Shown here: positions 1 to 9,864 of the stretch, piece after piece
Layout: every line of letters begins with the position of its first letter
Position numbering within the stretch: position 1 is the stretch's first letter
From: Ypsolopha sequella
Lineage: Eukaryota; Arthropoda; Insecta; Lepidoptera; Ypsolophidae
DNA: 64,000 nucleotides
Assembly: GCA_934047225.1 (NCBI GenBank)
Contig: CAKOHE010000095.1
Location: 1 to 64,000 of the forward strand
Direction of reading: 5' to 3'
Position numbers and translations under genes: made by a program
The notes under the pieces: generated by a model
Seen by the model: the letters and a program-made list of their open reading frames with translations, nothing else
Databases searched by the model: none
Told to the model about the DNA's origin: nothing

Positions 1-1643
1 TCTGTCCGGCTAAGGCCAGGGGGCTCCAGGGTGCAAGGGATGTTGGCTGAGACGAGTGCTAGGCGGATGATTTCATTTAAGGCATGGTGCCGTGGAAATC
101 TACCTGCACATCTTATGCAGCTCAAGCCGTGGTGACCTTTTGTGTCCACCGTAGAGTTGCAGATGCAAGTATGTTCCTCGCAAACATGGCAACCAAGCCT
201 CAGGGCCACAGCGATACGAAGGGAGTCGTTATCAAGTAAAGTACCAAGTTGTGGAGATGGAAGGGCGTGAAGCCAGGCACCAGACTCAGATTTAGATACG
301 GCTTTTAGTCTTGCTAATTCTGCCCCTGAATTCTTTTGTTTGAGCTCTTCTAGTATGAAATTGGCTCGGACATCGTCCCAGCCTCTTTGTACCTCCGGAT
401 GGTCTGGTTGAACTTGTCCAGGGCAAACAGTAGACCATTCTTTCAAAGCCTCGTCTACAAATGGTAGCCGTGAACTGTTACCATAGTTACTAAGTATGTG
501 AGTAACAAGTTCCACGACCCCATGTGCAGAGGCTAAGAAGGCTACTAGTCCGGTGTCCTCTACGCGACGAATACCAAGACCACCGTGCCGGATCGGCAGG
601 GCTGCCTGGCGCCACTGATCTTCGTCAAGACTAACATTTAAAATTTCCTCTAGAATATTTTTAATTGTATTGTCCAATAGGTGAACTTCATTCGGGTAGC
701 GCCAAACAGGACATGTCCTTAAGGTGTATGTTAATTTTGGCATAGACAAGCAGCTACGAAAAAGGGTTAAGGCTACATGTGCTTGAAGGTTTTTCAGGCT
801 ATTTTGTATATTTTGTAGAGATTGATTTTTCTTTTCAATAATGTCCGGGATTGCATCTGGGAAAATAGGCCCACCTAGCAGAGTAAAATTTGTTTTATCT
901 AAAGATGTTAAGCCTGGAATAAGTGTTTGGAAACGAGTTAGAGATGTAGAACAATTTGAGCTACACTCAAAAAGTTCGCATTTATTCGAGTTTACTTCGA
1001 GGCCTATCTCTTTAAATTTTGAGAGGACTGTTTCAATGTCTTTGTATACAGTATCGGGGCTTCCTCCAATTGTGCCGTCATCTAGATACCATATGTTCAG
1101 GTCTGACTCTAGTGAGGATATTATTTTTTGAATAGCAAGACTGAATATTAAAGGACCTAAAGGATCCCCTTGTTGTGCACCTACCTGTGACAAAATAGGT
1201 GAAGAATCAAAAAATAATTTACTTGATGAAGAATAACATTGATATAAGAAGGGATAAAGACATGGTATCTTTTCTTTTATTTCAAGAAGTATTGTGTCCC
1301 GCTCAATGCTATTAAAGGCATTTTTAATGTCAATTTTTATAATTATTTTGTCAATCCCATTATTTGTAGTGGCAAATGTACGGGTGGCGTGTATAGCGGC
1401 TTCGCAGCCTAGGGCAGTACCGAAACCTAGTTGGTGCGGTTGAAGGTACTCCGACATAGCGTCTTTAACCGCACGGCACCCTACTTTTGCAACCAAACGA
1501 CGGATTACGCTACCAACGGCGATCGGCCTTATACCACCGTCCTTTTTCGTTAAGGCACACAAGGACGCTCCGTAAAAATATGGACAGATGTCAAGGTTGA
1601 GTAAACCTTTTAATAGGAAATTACAAAACCTAAATATATATAA
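1..1643 (-). mobile_element. LINE-type retroelement: reverse transcriptase plus C-terminal Cys/His and endonuclease-like region, open to window edge
   Basis: Read on the minus strand, one frame stays open from about 1643 to base 1, roughly 545 codons without a stop. It encodes a reverse transcriptase: a palm entry KKDGGIRPIAVGSV, then HQLGFGTALG, KIDIKNAFNSIERD (first catalytic Asp), GAQQGDPLGP and YLDDGTIGG (catalytic DD, near 1076-1095). Downstream are a thumb-like region and a Cys/His cluster (CICN...GHHGLSC) followed by RFPRHHALNEIIR. The fragment at 43727-44150 has the same Cys/His block followed by RPDG and WDATC, which resembles the restriction-like endonuclease of R2-group LINEs. That assignment is inference. 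The 5' part is missing: the frame dissolves into AT-rich DNA near 1643. It probably continues left of the window. Confidence 0.8.
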
Positions 1644-1667
1644 ATATTATAACATTATTATAATAGG

Positions 1668-1931
1668 TATATAAGGTCTTTCAATTTAAATCGAAAGTAA
1701 TTTAGGAGGTGATTCAGTATCGTTGATACATCGCATTCCACTGCAAAGCAATTTTTTTTAGCGCGAACTTTTTTTTGTCTTCTCAGTACAAAGTGGTCCG
1801 ATCAGCTGACTCAGTTTGTATGGACAAGCGAAGAACTTCAAAAAAAAGTACTTTGCAGTGGAATGTGATGTATTAACGATACTGAATCACCTCCTAAATT
1901 ACTTTCCATTTAAATTGAAAGACCTTATATA
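1668..1931. repeat. Palindromic MITE, 264 bp, about 80-bp inverted arms
   Basis: The left arm (1668-1750), starting TATATAAGGTCTTTCAATTT, is matched in inverted orientation by 1853-1931, ending GAAAGACCTTATATA. The arms share blocks such as AGGAGGTGATTCAGTATCG and TTCCACTGCAAAG, with a few mismatches. The centre contains CAGTACAAAGTGGTCCGATC. A diverged half of the same family lies at 25960-26115. No coding capacity. Confidence 0.7.
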
Positions 1932-2462
1932 CGTGGGGCGTTTAATAAAAAGTGAGAATGAGTATGTTGCTGGTAATACACTTGGAACATCTTTTTTCTA
2001 AACTTAAAATTCATTTTTAAAAAACTCTTTGTCTTGAGCACCTAAAAATTCCTGTACTGCAGCGACTGCTGCTTCATGATTTATAAATCTCTGTCCCCTC
2101 AGATAATCCTTCAACTTTGGAAATAGATAAAAATCACTAGGAGCAAGGTCAAGTGAGTATGGAAGATGCTCAAATATTTCGAAGTCAGCATCTCGAATTG
2201 CAGCCATAGCAACGGCGGACCCGTGAGCCGGGCATTATCTTGATGGAATGAAACAATTTTTGCTAGTTTGCCTCGCCGTTTCTCGCGAATTTCGTTTCGC
2301 AATTTTTTGATTTGGTCTGCATTCAAAGAGCCCATACCAGTAAACCCATGGTTGAGATAGTCTATTATGACCACCCCTTCACTATCCCAGAAAAGAGAGC
2401 TTATGATCTTTCCGGTGGAATGACTCGCCTTAAATTTCTTAGGGGTTGGAGATGATGTTCTT

Positions 2463-2902
2463 TTCCATTTTGTTTTTAGAACGTTTCATCCATGGTTGTC
2501 ATCGAGCCAAAAAACGATCAGGATCTAGTTGCAACAGTTCCATTTTGTTTTTAGAACGTTTCATCCATGGTTGTCATCGAACCAAAAAACGATCAGGATC
2601 TAGTTGCAACAGTTCCATTTTGTTTTTAGAACGTTTCATCCATGGTTGTCATCGAACCAAAAAACGATCAGGATCTAGTTGCAACAGTTCCATTTTGTTT
2701 TTAGAACGTTTCATCCATGGTTGTCATCGAACCAAAAAACGATCAGGATCTAGTTGCAACAGTTCCATTTTGTTTTTAGAACGTTTCATCCATGGTTGTC
2801 ATCGAACCAAAAAACGATCAGGATCTAGTTGCAACAGTTCCATTTTGTTTTTAGAACGTTTCATCCATGGTTGTCATCGAACCAAAAAACGATCAGGATC
2901 TA
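2463..2902. repeat. Tandem array, 75-bp unit x about 6, inside the mariner transposase
   Basis: The unit CCATTTTGTTTTTAGAACG... restarts at 2465, 2540, 2615, 2690, 2765 and 2840, exactly 75 bp apart and nearly identical (one G/A difference in the first). Because 75 is divisible by 3, the plus strand reads as an apparent 25-residue repeat protein, which is an artefact. On the minus strand each unit carries the transposase MDET motif. Confidence 0.95.
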
Positions 2903-3109
2903 GGATGCGTAGGGCCTTAACCATTTCTTTGGTCACTACCGTTGCGGGGTGACCCAAGCAAGAATCATCTTTGGTGAATCTTCTTTCACGTTTAAATTCG
3001 GCATTCCAACGTGCAACTGTATAATACGGTGAAGCATTTACTCCTAAAGTATCCTGTAAGTATTGATTTACTCGTTCCGTTGTGAAATTTTTCAAGCACA
3101 GATTCTTAA

Positions 3110-3708
3110 CACTAGAGTGGACGCGTGGGCTACAGGTGTAGACCAGGGTATATTATTGGTGCTTCTTTCTCAAACGCGTCACACTACTGCGCTATTCTTC
3201 CGTGTATTCCTCTACTATGGACCCCCGCGTCGCTCAGTAGCGTGTCGCTACCCTCAGCACACGGACTTCAGAACAGAACGACTAATAAAGTGAATGGGCT
3301 GCGTATGTAGCCCGCGCGACCGTTCAAGGAATGTGATAAATCCCTATTATTTATGCAAAAATTGTACTAATATTTTAAGAGTACTTCATTTTCGTATAAT
3401 TTTTGCATGTTACATACCGTTCCATAACAAATATACTTAGTATTAATATCTTTTTAGGAAATCATGGCGGCGTCTGCGTCTCATGTTGATTATTCCAAGT
3501 ATTCTATTGTTTCGTTAAAAAGTACCTAAAAAATTCATGTTTTTTATTTTTTCATTATTAAACGATAAAAATAAAGATGATTATTCATTAAATTAAAAAC
3601 TTTTTCATTCTACCTAAAGATGACCCACAATATTTGTATTCAAAATGGGCTACACATGTACCCCGCGCGACCGTTTCAGGAGTCAATTTGGGCGCGCCTA
3701 CTCTAGTG
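3110..3708. mobile_element. piggyBac-like non-autonomous element inserted at TTAA
   Basis: TTAA at 3106-3109 and 3709-3712 flanks an element whose ends are inverted: CACTAGAGTGGACGCG at the left and, read inward from the right, CACTAGAGTAGGCGCG (14 of 16 identical). TTAA target duplication and short CACTAG-type ends are the piggyBac superfamily signature. It interrupts the mariner coding sequence between codons for RAVI and KNLCLKNF, so it is younger than the mariner copy. Inside, a roughly 40-bp block with CCCGCGCGACCGTT occurs twice in direct orientation (3294-3334 and 3646-3685). No transposase frame is present. Confidence 0.75.
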
Positions 3709-3740
3709 TTAATAACCGCGCGCAATTCAATGTTATCCAT

Positions 3741-4630
3741 TTTCGACAATACTCTACGACAGACTCCAGGCAAAAGAGTTCCAATTTAAAAAACAAAAGA
3801 TAATCAAATTGTTTCCTTTTTTAATCTAATAAATATTCCAGCTTTAACAGCCAGTATTTACTTTTTTTGATTCTGAAGCGGCAGGCAAACATAGGTACCT
3901 AATTTTGATGAGAATCAAAAACATCACAAACCAGAGGATCCAGGTCAAACGTGTAATATACAATTATAAGTCCTAAAAATATTGATAGATTTGATAGGAC
4001 TAGAGAAATACAAATACAGTACGGGCGAAGCCGTGGTCAAAGTATTTAAAGCAAAATCTATTGATTAAAATTACAGTTGCCACAAAATAAGAGGCCCGTT
4101 TTGACAGATAAGAACGACCATAGAATATTACTTTACATGTAATAAATGAAACGGTTAACAAATAATTATTAACTTATTGGGTTTAAAGAAAATAAATAAA
4201 CGTTTTTTAATTATCACGGAACATATTTCAAGTACTATTTTCACGCATATTCCAAAATAAAATGCAATTTTGAATTACTACACAATGTCTCAAAAACAGT
4301 TACATTCTCAGTCAATTTTTTCTTAATAATAGTGTTGTAACCAGATAATCGCCTAATTTCACGGACTCAATTCGATTCCACGTGAAAATAATTAACTTGT
4401 TTTAATATTGATAAAATAATTGTAATGATCTGTAATTAGCTTTTGTGAGACCAGTAAACAAAAAACCAAGTTTAAATTTCCTTTTTTTTTTTTGCAAATA
4501 TATACTTTTTAGATTTGAACATTTGCATGTATTTGTAACGGTGTCGCGTATACCGAAAAATATAATATAATAATTGTGCTAAATAATGTTACATACCACT
4601 TAGCTTTTAAACTTATAGTTTACAAAAACA

Positions 4631-4662
<32 letters not shown>

Positions 4663-5877
4663 AAAAACATGCATTTATTGCTTAAAGTCCCATTTTTTTT
4701 TATTAATGAATTGGTTTACAGGCAGTTTTCCATAAATCATCCTATCAATAGACAGATTGGCTGGTAAGAAATATGGCAGTATTTTTTTTTATAAGGCATA
4801 GAGCAATTTTTTCATCTTGAAGCCTACATATTTTTCTTACTGGCCAGTATTTTATATCTATCAACGCTCAGACCTCTATCTAATTTGAGGTCAGTAAAGT
4901 ACAACATTACAAAATATTACTGGCACGTAAGAATTTCCATTTCAGATTCTTTTCGTAGAGAAAAAAATAATAAATTAAAAGCTGGTTTTAGCACCCGAAA
5001 TATCTTTCTATCACCATATTGGAAGTCGTTGTGCTCCCGTTTGTTTTAGTGTTTTTTTCTTGTGACTTTAGGTTTTACTTTTGAACTGTTTATATTTTCT
5101 TTCACGTTGACTTCGGCAATTATGTTTATTCTAGAAATTAAAACCAATAAACTTGAAAATATTTCAAACGATAACAAACTCATAATATTTTGAATCGATT
5201 TCTCGTGAGAATCGGTTGACATAGTTACCGATTTGCATGGTTCACATCCATAGATACGTTGCGATGACATATGTCAAAACGGACCTATTACATTGTGACT
5301 ACTTTAGTCTTGATTTTTTACCCGATCGCGTAGACTTACCGACAAAGCGCTTCTAGTCCATAAGCAATAAACAGCATTATCCAGCTAGTGCTTAAGACGA
5401 GGCCTTCCATAGACGCACAGCCGCTTTGCAATTATAACCAATAGACTAACTTTCATAAAGTTGAAAATCGCGTGCGCCAAAATGCGCGCGAAACGATTTA
5501 GAACGAGTCTAATTTTAAGATTAAAATCGACTAAAATTACAATATTGCATTTAAGTCATTTTTGAACTTGCAATGGTTAATAAACAAGATTTTCGTATTT
5601 ATAGTAAAATATGACACAAAAATCAAACGGATTAAACACAAAACCAAAAAAACACTCAAAAAGAGACTATTTTCAAAAACAAAATCTATCGGGCGAAAGT
5701 TTTCCAATTAGGTAACGCTACATACAAAGGCAAGATAAAGGTGTGAAAAAACCATAAACATATAATAACGTTTCATATTCATTGCGTCTGTGGTAGATTC
5801 ATTCAGTACAATCATTCAAAAACTGTTGAAAAAGGAAGGCCTCCTCTTAAGGCTATTCCTTTACTTGCCGTCCTCCG
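3741..5877. other. AT-rich stretch without recognisable genes
   Basis: No supported coding sequence was seen on either strand. It holds a (TA)n microsatellite at 4632-4656 and several A/T runs. Probably old intergenic or intronic DNA. Confidence 0.6.
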
Positions 5878-5990
5878 TTATTTATTTATTTTATTTATTT
5901 ATTTATTTATTTATTTACTTTAATTAAAACGGACAAACCAACTACAATAATTCAAGATAGTAACACAAACATAAAATGTTTGTTATGTCC
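5878..5990 (-). repeat. LINE 3' tail with (TAAA)n end
   Basis: The inverse of a (TTTA)n run followed by a segment (CTTTAATTAAAACGGACAAACC...) reappears in opposite orientation at 31000-31090. The shared sequence next to an A-rich microsatellite marks the 3' end of one LINE family. Confidence 0.5.
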
Positions 5991-6264
5991 TTTGAAGGAA
6001 ATATGGGGTTCTTACCAGGAAAATATACAATAAAGGTGTACTTATGTTGAGAATATATCACCCATAAAAAGATAGCGAATATAAGGATAACCCTCTCTCC
6101 ACCAACAATTGTCATTTTTAGGGCTCCGTAGTCAACAAGAAACCCTTATAGTTTCACCATGTTCGTTCGTTGTCTGTCCGTCTGTCTATCCGTGGCTTAG
6201 CTCAGAGACTCTTAGTACTTCACGCCAACAAAATGGTAAAACAAAATCTTGAAAAAAAATTGTT

Positions 6265-6737
6265 TTAGTGTACCCTTCTTACACCTAAGTAGCGATATTT
6301 TAGTGTACCCTTCTTACACGTAAAGTAGCGATATTTTAGTGTACCCTTCTTACACGTAAAGTAGCGATATTTTAGTGTACCCTTCTTACACCTAAGTAGC
6401 GATATTTTAGTGTACCCTTCTTACACGTAAAGTAGCGATATTTTAGTGTACCCTACTTACACGTAAAGTAGCGATATTTTAGTGTACCCTTCTTACACCT
6501 AAGTAGCGATATTTTAGTGTACCCTTCTTACACCTAAGTAGCGATATTTTAGTGTACCCTACTTACACGTAAAGTAGCGATATTTTAGTGTACCCTACTT
6601 ACACGTAAAGTAGCGATATTTTAGTGTACCCTTCTTACACGTAAAGTAGCGATATTTTAGTGTACCCTTCTTACACGTAAAGTAGCGATATTTTAGTGTA
6701 CCCTTCTTACACGTAAAGTAGCGATATTTTTTAGTGT
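6265..6737. repeat. Minisatellite, 35/36-bp unit x 13
   Basis: The unit TTAGTGTACCCTTCTTACAC + GTAAAGTAGCGATATT repeats head to tail about 13 times. Units with CTAAGTAG are 35 bp, those with GTAAAGTAG are 36 bp. CTTC/CTAC variants alternate. Two further units lie beyond the LINE insertion at 6976-7050. There are no unique spacers, so it is not a CRISPR array. Confidence 0.95.
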
Positions 6738-6976
6738 TCTCCGGTATGGGTTCGGGCGGCTGATTGGATTTTACCTTGTATAATATATATTTTACCTATC
6801 ATTTTAATCGTAAATATATTGCTACATAAATTAAATAAACCTTTAATTTAGTTCATGTACATTTATTATTTTATTACATATATTTTCTTTATTAGATTAA
6901 ATTTGACGTGTAAAAAGTGTATTTATCTATACCGGCTTTGCAAAATAAACTATTTGAATTTGAATTTGAATTTGAA
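6738..6976 (+). mobile_element. 5'-truncated LINE 3' tail inserted in the minisatellite
   Basis: CTCCGGTATGGGTTCGGGCG through TTTGCAAAATAAACTATTTG to a TTTGAA repeat matches the 3' ends of the jockey-type LINE copies at 57519-57748 (+) and 15187-15425 (-). It splits the 36-bp array, so it inserted after the array had expanded. Confidence 0.85.
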
Positions 6977-7130
6977 TGTACCCTTCTTACACGTAAAGTA
7001 GCGATATTTTTAGTGTACCCTTCTTACACGTAAAGTAGCGATATTTTTTTTTCTCGTCTATCCCATGGTGTGGGGTATCGTTGGATAGATCTTTCAAAAA
7101 TATTGTAAGTATGTGACTTTGATACGATAC

Positions 7131-7742
7131 GTAGCCTCTGTTTATCTGACTCAGGTGTTGTTTATCAAGATAAACGGATCTCGTGAGTCTGTTAACAATA
7201 TTGATACACTGAAGGTTATCATACTCATTTCATAATCCGAATTCCATTTATGTAAATAGAACCTTCAATAGCTACCTGCCTTTCTAATAGCGAGTTTACC
7301 AGACCGTTAAACGATTTCTGATTTCCAGTAACTCATTACTAGCTTAGCAAAGAACTCGATTCGGCTACACACATCCCTAAAGTTTCCAATCGTATTAGCA
7401 GGGGTGGCTCACCCTCTTCGTAGAGGGTGGAAATATTCACACATTTATACTTGCACCACTACATACGCAGTTGCGCAAATCTACATTTTCATGGTACGAG
7501 TCATTTATAGCACCGTGCAAACATGTGCTTTATTAGCGAAATATAGAGGTTCAATTCCCTAATTCCAGGGGTTACATATTTGATGAATTTTATACGGGAA
7601 GGATAAAGGGTTATTTTTGTGCAGCTGACAGAGGCACATAATATTCAGACATACAGTTGTGAGTACAGTGCGACAAGGGATTTTTGGCGCGTGGCTCGGT
7701 TGCGGCCAAAATCAGAACTAATGCCGCTGTCCTTTAAAACTT
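7131..7742. other. No recognisable feature
   Basis: Unremarkable AT-rich sequence. Neither strand shows a supported coding frame, tandem repeat or inverted repeat. Confidence 0.5.
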
Positions 7743-8211
7743 AAGGCGATTACCGTCGCCAAATTAGCAGCTCGATGTTTGTCTGTACGAATATCAACGG
7801 AAATTACATTGAAATAACGTTCATATCAGTGCACAATGCGTGGTGGCTGTTACGACGCTCGCTGCGTCCTTGATAGGGCAAAATAGGAGAAAATAATACT
7901 TTTCACATGGACGTGATTGTTCGATTGAATAATTCTATGTTATATTTATAGCTATCAAGTTTATCTATTTATCAAAGCATACATGAATTAAATCGCCTAA
8001 GCCGCTTAGGAGCAGTAGGGAATTCAAGCCAAAAAAACACCATTTAGTTAAAACAATTTTTCATGTAGAAGTTTTGGTGGTACGAAAAAGAAAAATGTTG
8101 CATATGTTATCCTAGAGTTGATAATCCATAATACATTTTTTCAATATTTTTGGTTTGGCCATAAAAGAGGAGTAGGCTTTAGAAAGTACCCATTTGGCGA
8201 TATTAAGGGCC
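7743..8211 (+). repeat. Dispersed 469-bp repeat, copy 1
   Basis: The sequence from AAGGCGATTACCGTCGCC to GGCGATATTAAGGGCC recurs as an inverted copy at 60862-61330, also 469 bp, and as a shorter copy at 27817-28226. It contains TTTGGTTTGGCCATAAAAGA and AAGTACCCATTTGGCG. The ends are not inverted repeats of each other and the reading frames are short. The class is not recognised; it may be a SINE-like or non-autonomous element. Confidence 0.8.
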
Positions 8212-8769
8212 TTAACCCTTGTTTCACAGCTGCGCCCCCCTGTCATCTACGCACCAAAAGAACCTTGTCGCACTATACACCCGCAACAGAAATAGAGCAA
8301 GTATGATATATAGTAAAGTACATTAATACACTGACATGGTCAGAAGATGTGAACATCCGTGGTGATTCATCAGCAGAGTCAGGGAAATTTTAATGTTCAT
8401 TCGTTTGCAAGATGCATCATGCAAACAAGCGAAAAAGCAAAGTTTTTGTCGTCAAAACCAAAGATATAAGAGTTCCGTATTGAATATCTACCGTTAAAAC
8501 ATGAACTTATTCCATTTGCAGTTATGAAGAACTAAGTTAACTTGACACTTACGATCTATTCAATTCTATGTATCTAAAGGGTCTAATTAAGTTGGTAGTT
8601 TATAACTTCTCAAATAATTTAATATATGGGTAGTTTTTTTTATGCGTGTGTTATAATTATAATATAAAATATCTACCTGTGAACGAAATTTCAAGTTTCT
8701 CAGACAACTAAAAGTACCCTATTTTCATGGTGAATAAATTTGTATAGAATTGGTTATGTAAAGGGCAAT
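8212..8769. other. No recognisable feature
   Basis: AT-rich DNA between the 469-bp repeat and the next element. No supported gene on either strand. Confidence 0.5.
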
Positions 8770-8850
8770 AACTTTTTTGGGTTCCGTAGTACCTAAAAAA
8801 AGGTACAAAAGGAACCTTTATGGTGATACGAGTCACTCGTAAACATTCTG
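8770..8850 (+). repeat. Fragment of the GGGTTCCGTA family
   Basis: TTGGGTTCCGTAGTACCTAA with AAAGGTACAAAAGGAACCTT matches 54598-54640 almost base for base. It abuts the 5' truncation point of the R1-type LINE. Confidence 0.7.
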
Positions 8851-8854
8851 AGCT

Positions 8855-9830
8855 ACTCCAGATCATCGTTGGACCTGCTCCGAAGCCAGGAGGTATTTCA
8901 TCCCCTGGCACACAGCATTGAGCGATGCGTGCATGACATCCGGCGGGAGGGCCGTGACGTGAGACTGTTCTGGCTGAGGGCACACGTTGGCACGCCTGGA
9001 AACGAACGCGCGGACGAGCTGGCTAAAGACGCTGCCCTCCACAAAAAGTCCTCGGCCGATTATGATGCCATCCCCACCTCCTATATCAAAAGGACCATAC
9101 GGGAGGGAACTGTCCTGAAGTGGCAGTGCAGGTACGACTCCACAAGTACGGGGGGAGTTACAAAGGCCTTCCTACCAGATGTGGCTCTAGCACATAGCAT
9201 CATAAGGAAGGTCAAGTTAACTCCCCCGATCGTACAAGCCCTCACAGGGTATGGAGGTTTTGCGTCGTACCTGCACAGATTCAAACTGAAGGACAGTCCT
9301 GCTTGCGTATGTGATCCTGAGGTGGAGGAAACGATATGGCACATAATTTTTGATTGTCCGAGGTTCGGTTTGTGGAGGGCTAACCTAAAGATGGTAATTG
9401 ACACTACATTTAAGAAAGAAAAGCTGCCGGAGATAATAGCAGATGGAGAGCAGAGGGATGCTCTCCTTAAATACTTAGACGCGGTAGTAAGATGTGCGTC
9501 CAAAAGAAATAAATAGGATTTAAGATTTTATATATTAGTATTAATGAAAATTGTTTTAATTATTGTTATTTGAAATTGTAATACGAATTGAATTTATTGA
9601 ATTTATATATTTTAATGTCTTAATTGAATTGAAATTATTAGATTATTTTGTATTATTTAATTGATTTAATGTTAAAATTAGAAAACTGTTATGTAGATAA
9701 GCAAAATAGTCTCGGGGGGCTCCTCAGTCCATGTTAATATAAGTAGCGTCATATGAATATGAATATGAATATATGTGTAAAGTTAACAAATAAAACTATG
9801 TAAAAAAATAAGATAACAAAAAAAATATAT
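8855..9830 (+). mobile_element. 5'-truncated R1-type LINE: RNase H and zinc-knuckle 3' half
   Basis: The open frame at 8869-9516 (215 codons) is the C-terminal part of an R1-clade ORF2. The end of an RNase H-like domain carries FWLRAHVGTPGNERADELAK (residues about 38-57). A CCHC-type knuckle follows: CVCD...TIWHIIFDC with C, C, H, C (about 142-160). Endonuclease and RT are absent, so the copy is 5'-truncated, as is usual for LINEs. The 3' UTR runs to a tail near 9830. Nucleotide composition is richer in GC than its surroundings, as expected for a relatively young insertion. Confidence 0.85.
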
Positions 9831-9834
9831 ATGA

Positions 9835-9864
9835 ACATAAAAAAAATATATATATATATATATA
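9835..9864. repeat. (TA)n microsatellite
   Basis: An AATATATATATA run separates the LINE tail from the left end of the Tc1 element and provides the TA target. Confidence 0.9.

Larger units (their letters stand above)
2004..3740 (-). pseudogene. mariner-family transposase, broken by a tandem expansion and an inserted element
   Basis: Pieces of one mariner (DD34D-type) transposase lie in order on the minus strand. The start MDNIELRAVI is at 3740. After a 600-bp insertion come the helix-turn-helix region (NFTTERVNQYLQ, YTVARWNAEFKRERRF) and DPDRF. Next is the first catalytic segment MTTMDET, which is repeated six times. Then follow RTSSPTPKKFKASHSTGKI, EGVVIIDYLNHG, the second Asp in FHQDNAR and the third in YSLDLAPSDFYLFPKLKDYL, ending at 2004. 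Frameshifts occur in the repeat array and near 2207. Mariner elements move by cut and paste; this copy cannot encode an active enzyme. No terminal inverted repeats were found by eye. Confidence 0.85.
6118..7130 (+). repeat. Lepidopteran GGGTTCCGTA-family element with an internally expanded minisatellite
   Basis: The left end reads AGGGCTCCGTAGTCAACAAG and continues through GTCTGTCCGTCTGTC. The right end is ATCCCATGGTGTGGGGTATCG TTGGATAG (spaced here). Both blocks belong to a non-coding element dispersed across lepidopteran genomes, recalled here rather than searched. Between them the short segment TAGTGTACCC...CGATATT has expanded into a tandem array, and a truncated LINE tail has landed in that array. 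Confidence 0.65.

Noticed and set aside
2446..2952. 168-codon plus-strand ORF with perfect 25-residue repeats
   Set aside because: It is the antisense of a 75-bp tandem expansion within a minus-strand mariner transposase; the repeat period is simply a multiple of three.
6265..7050. CRISPR-like array of 36-bp repeats
   Set aside because: Units are directly adjacent with no unique spacers, and the context is a eukaryotic dispersed element.
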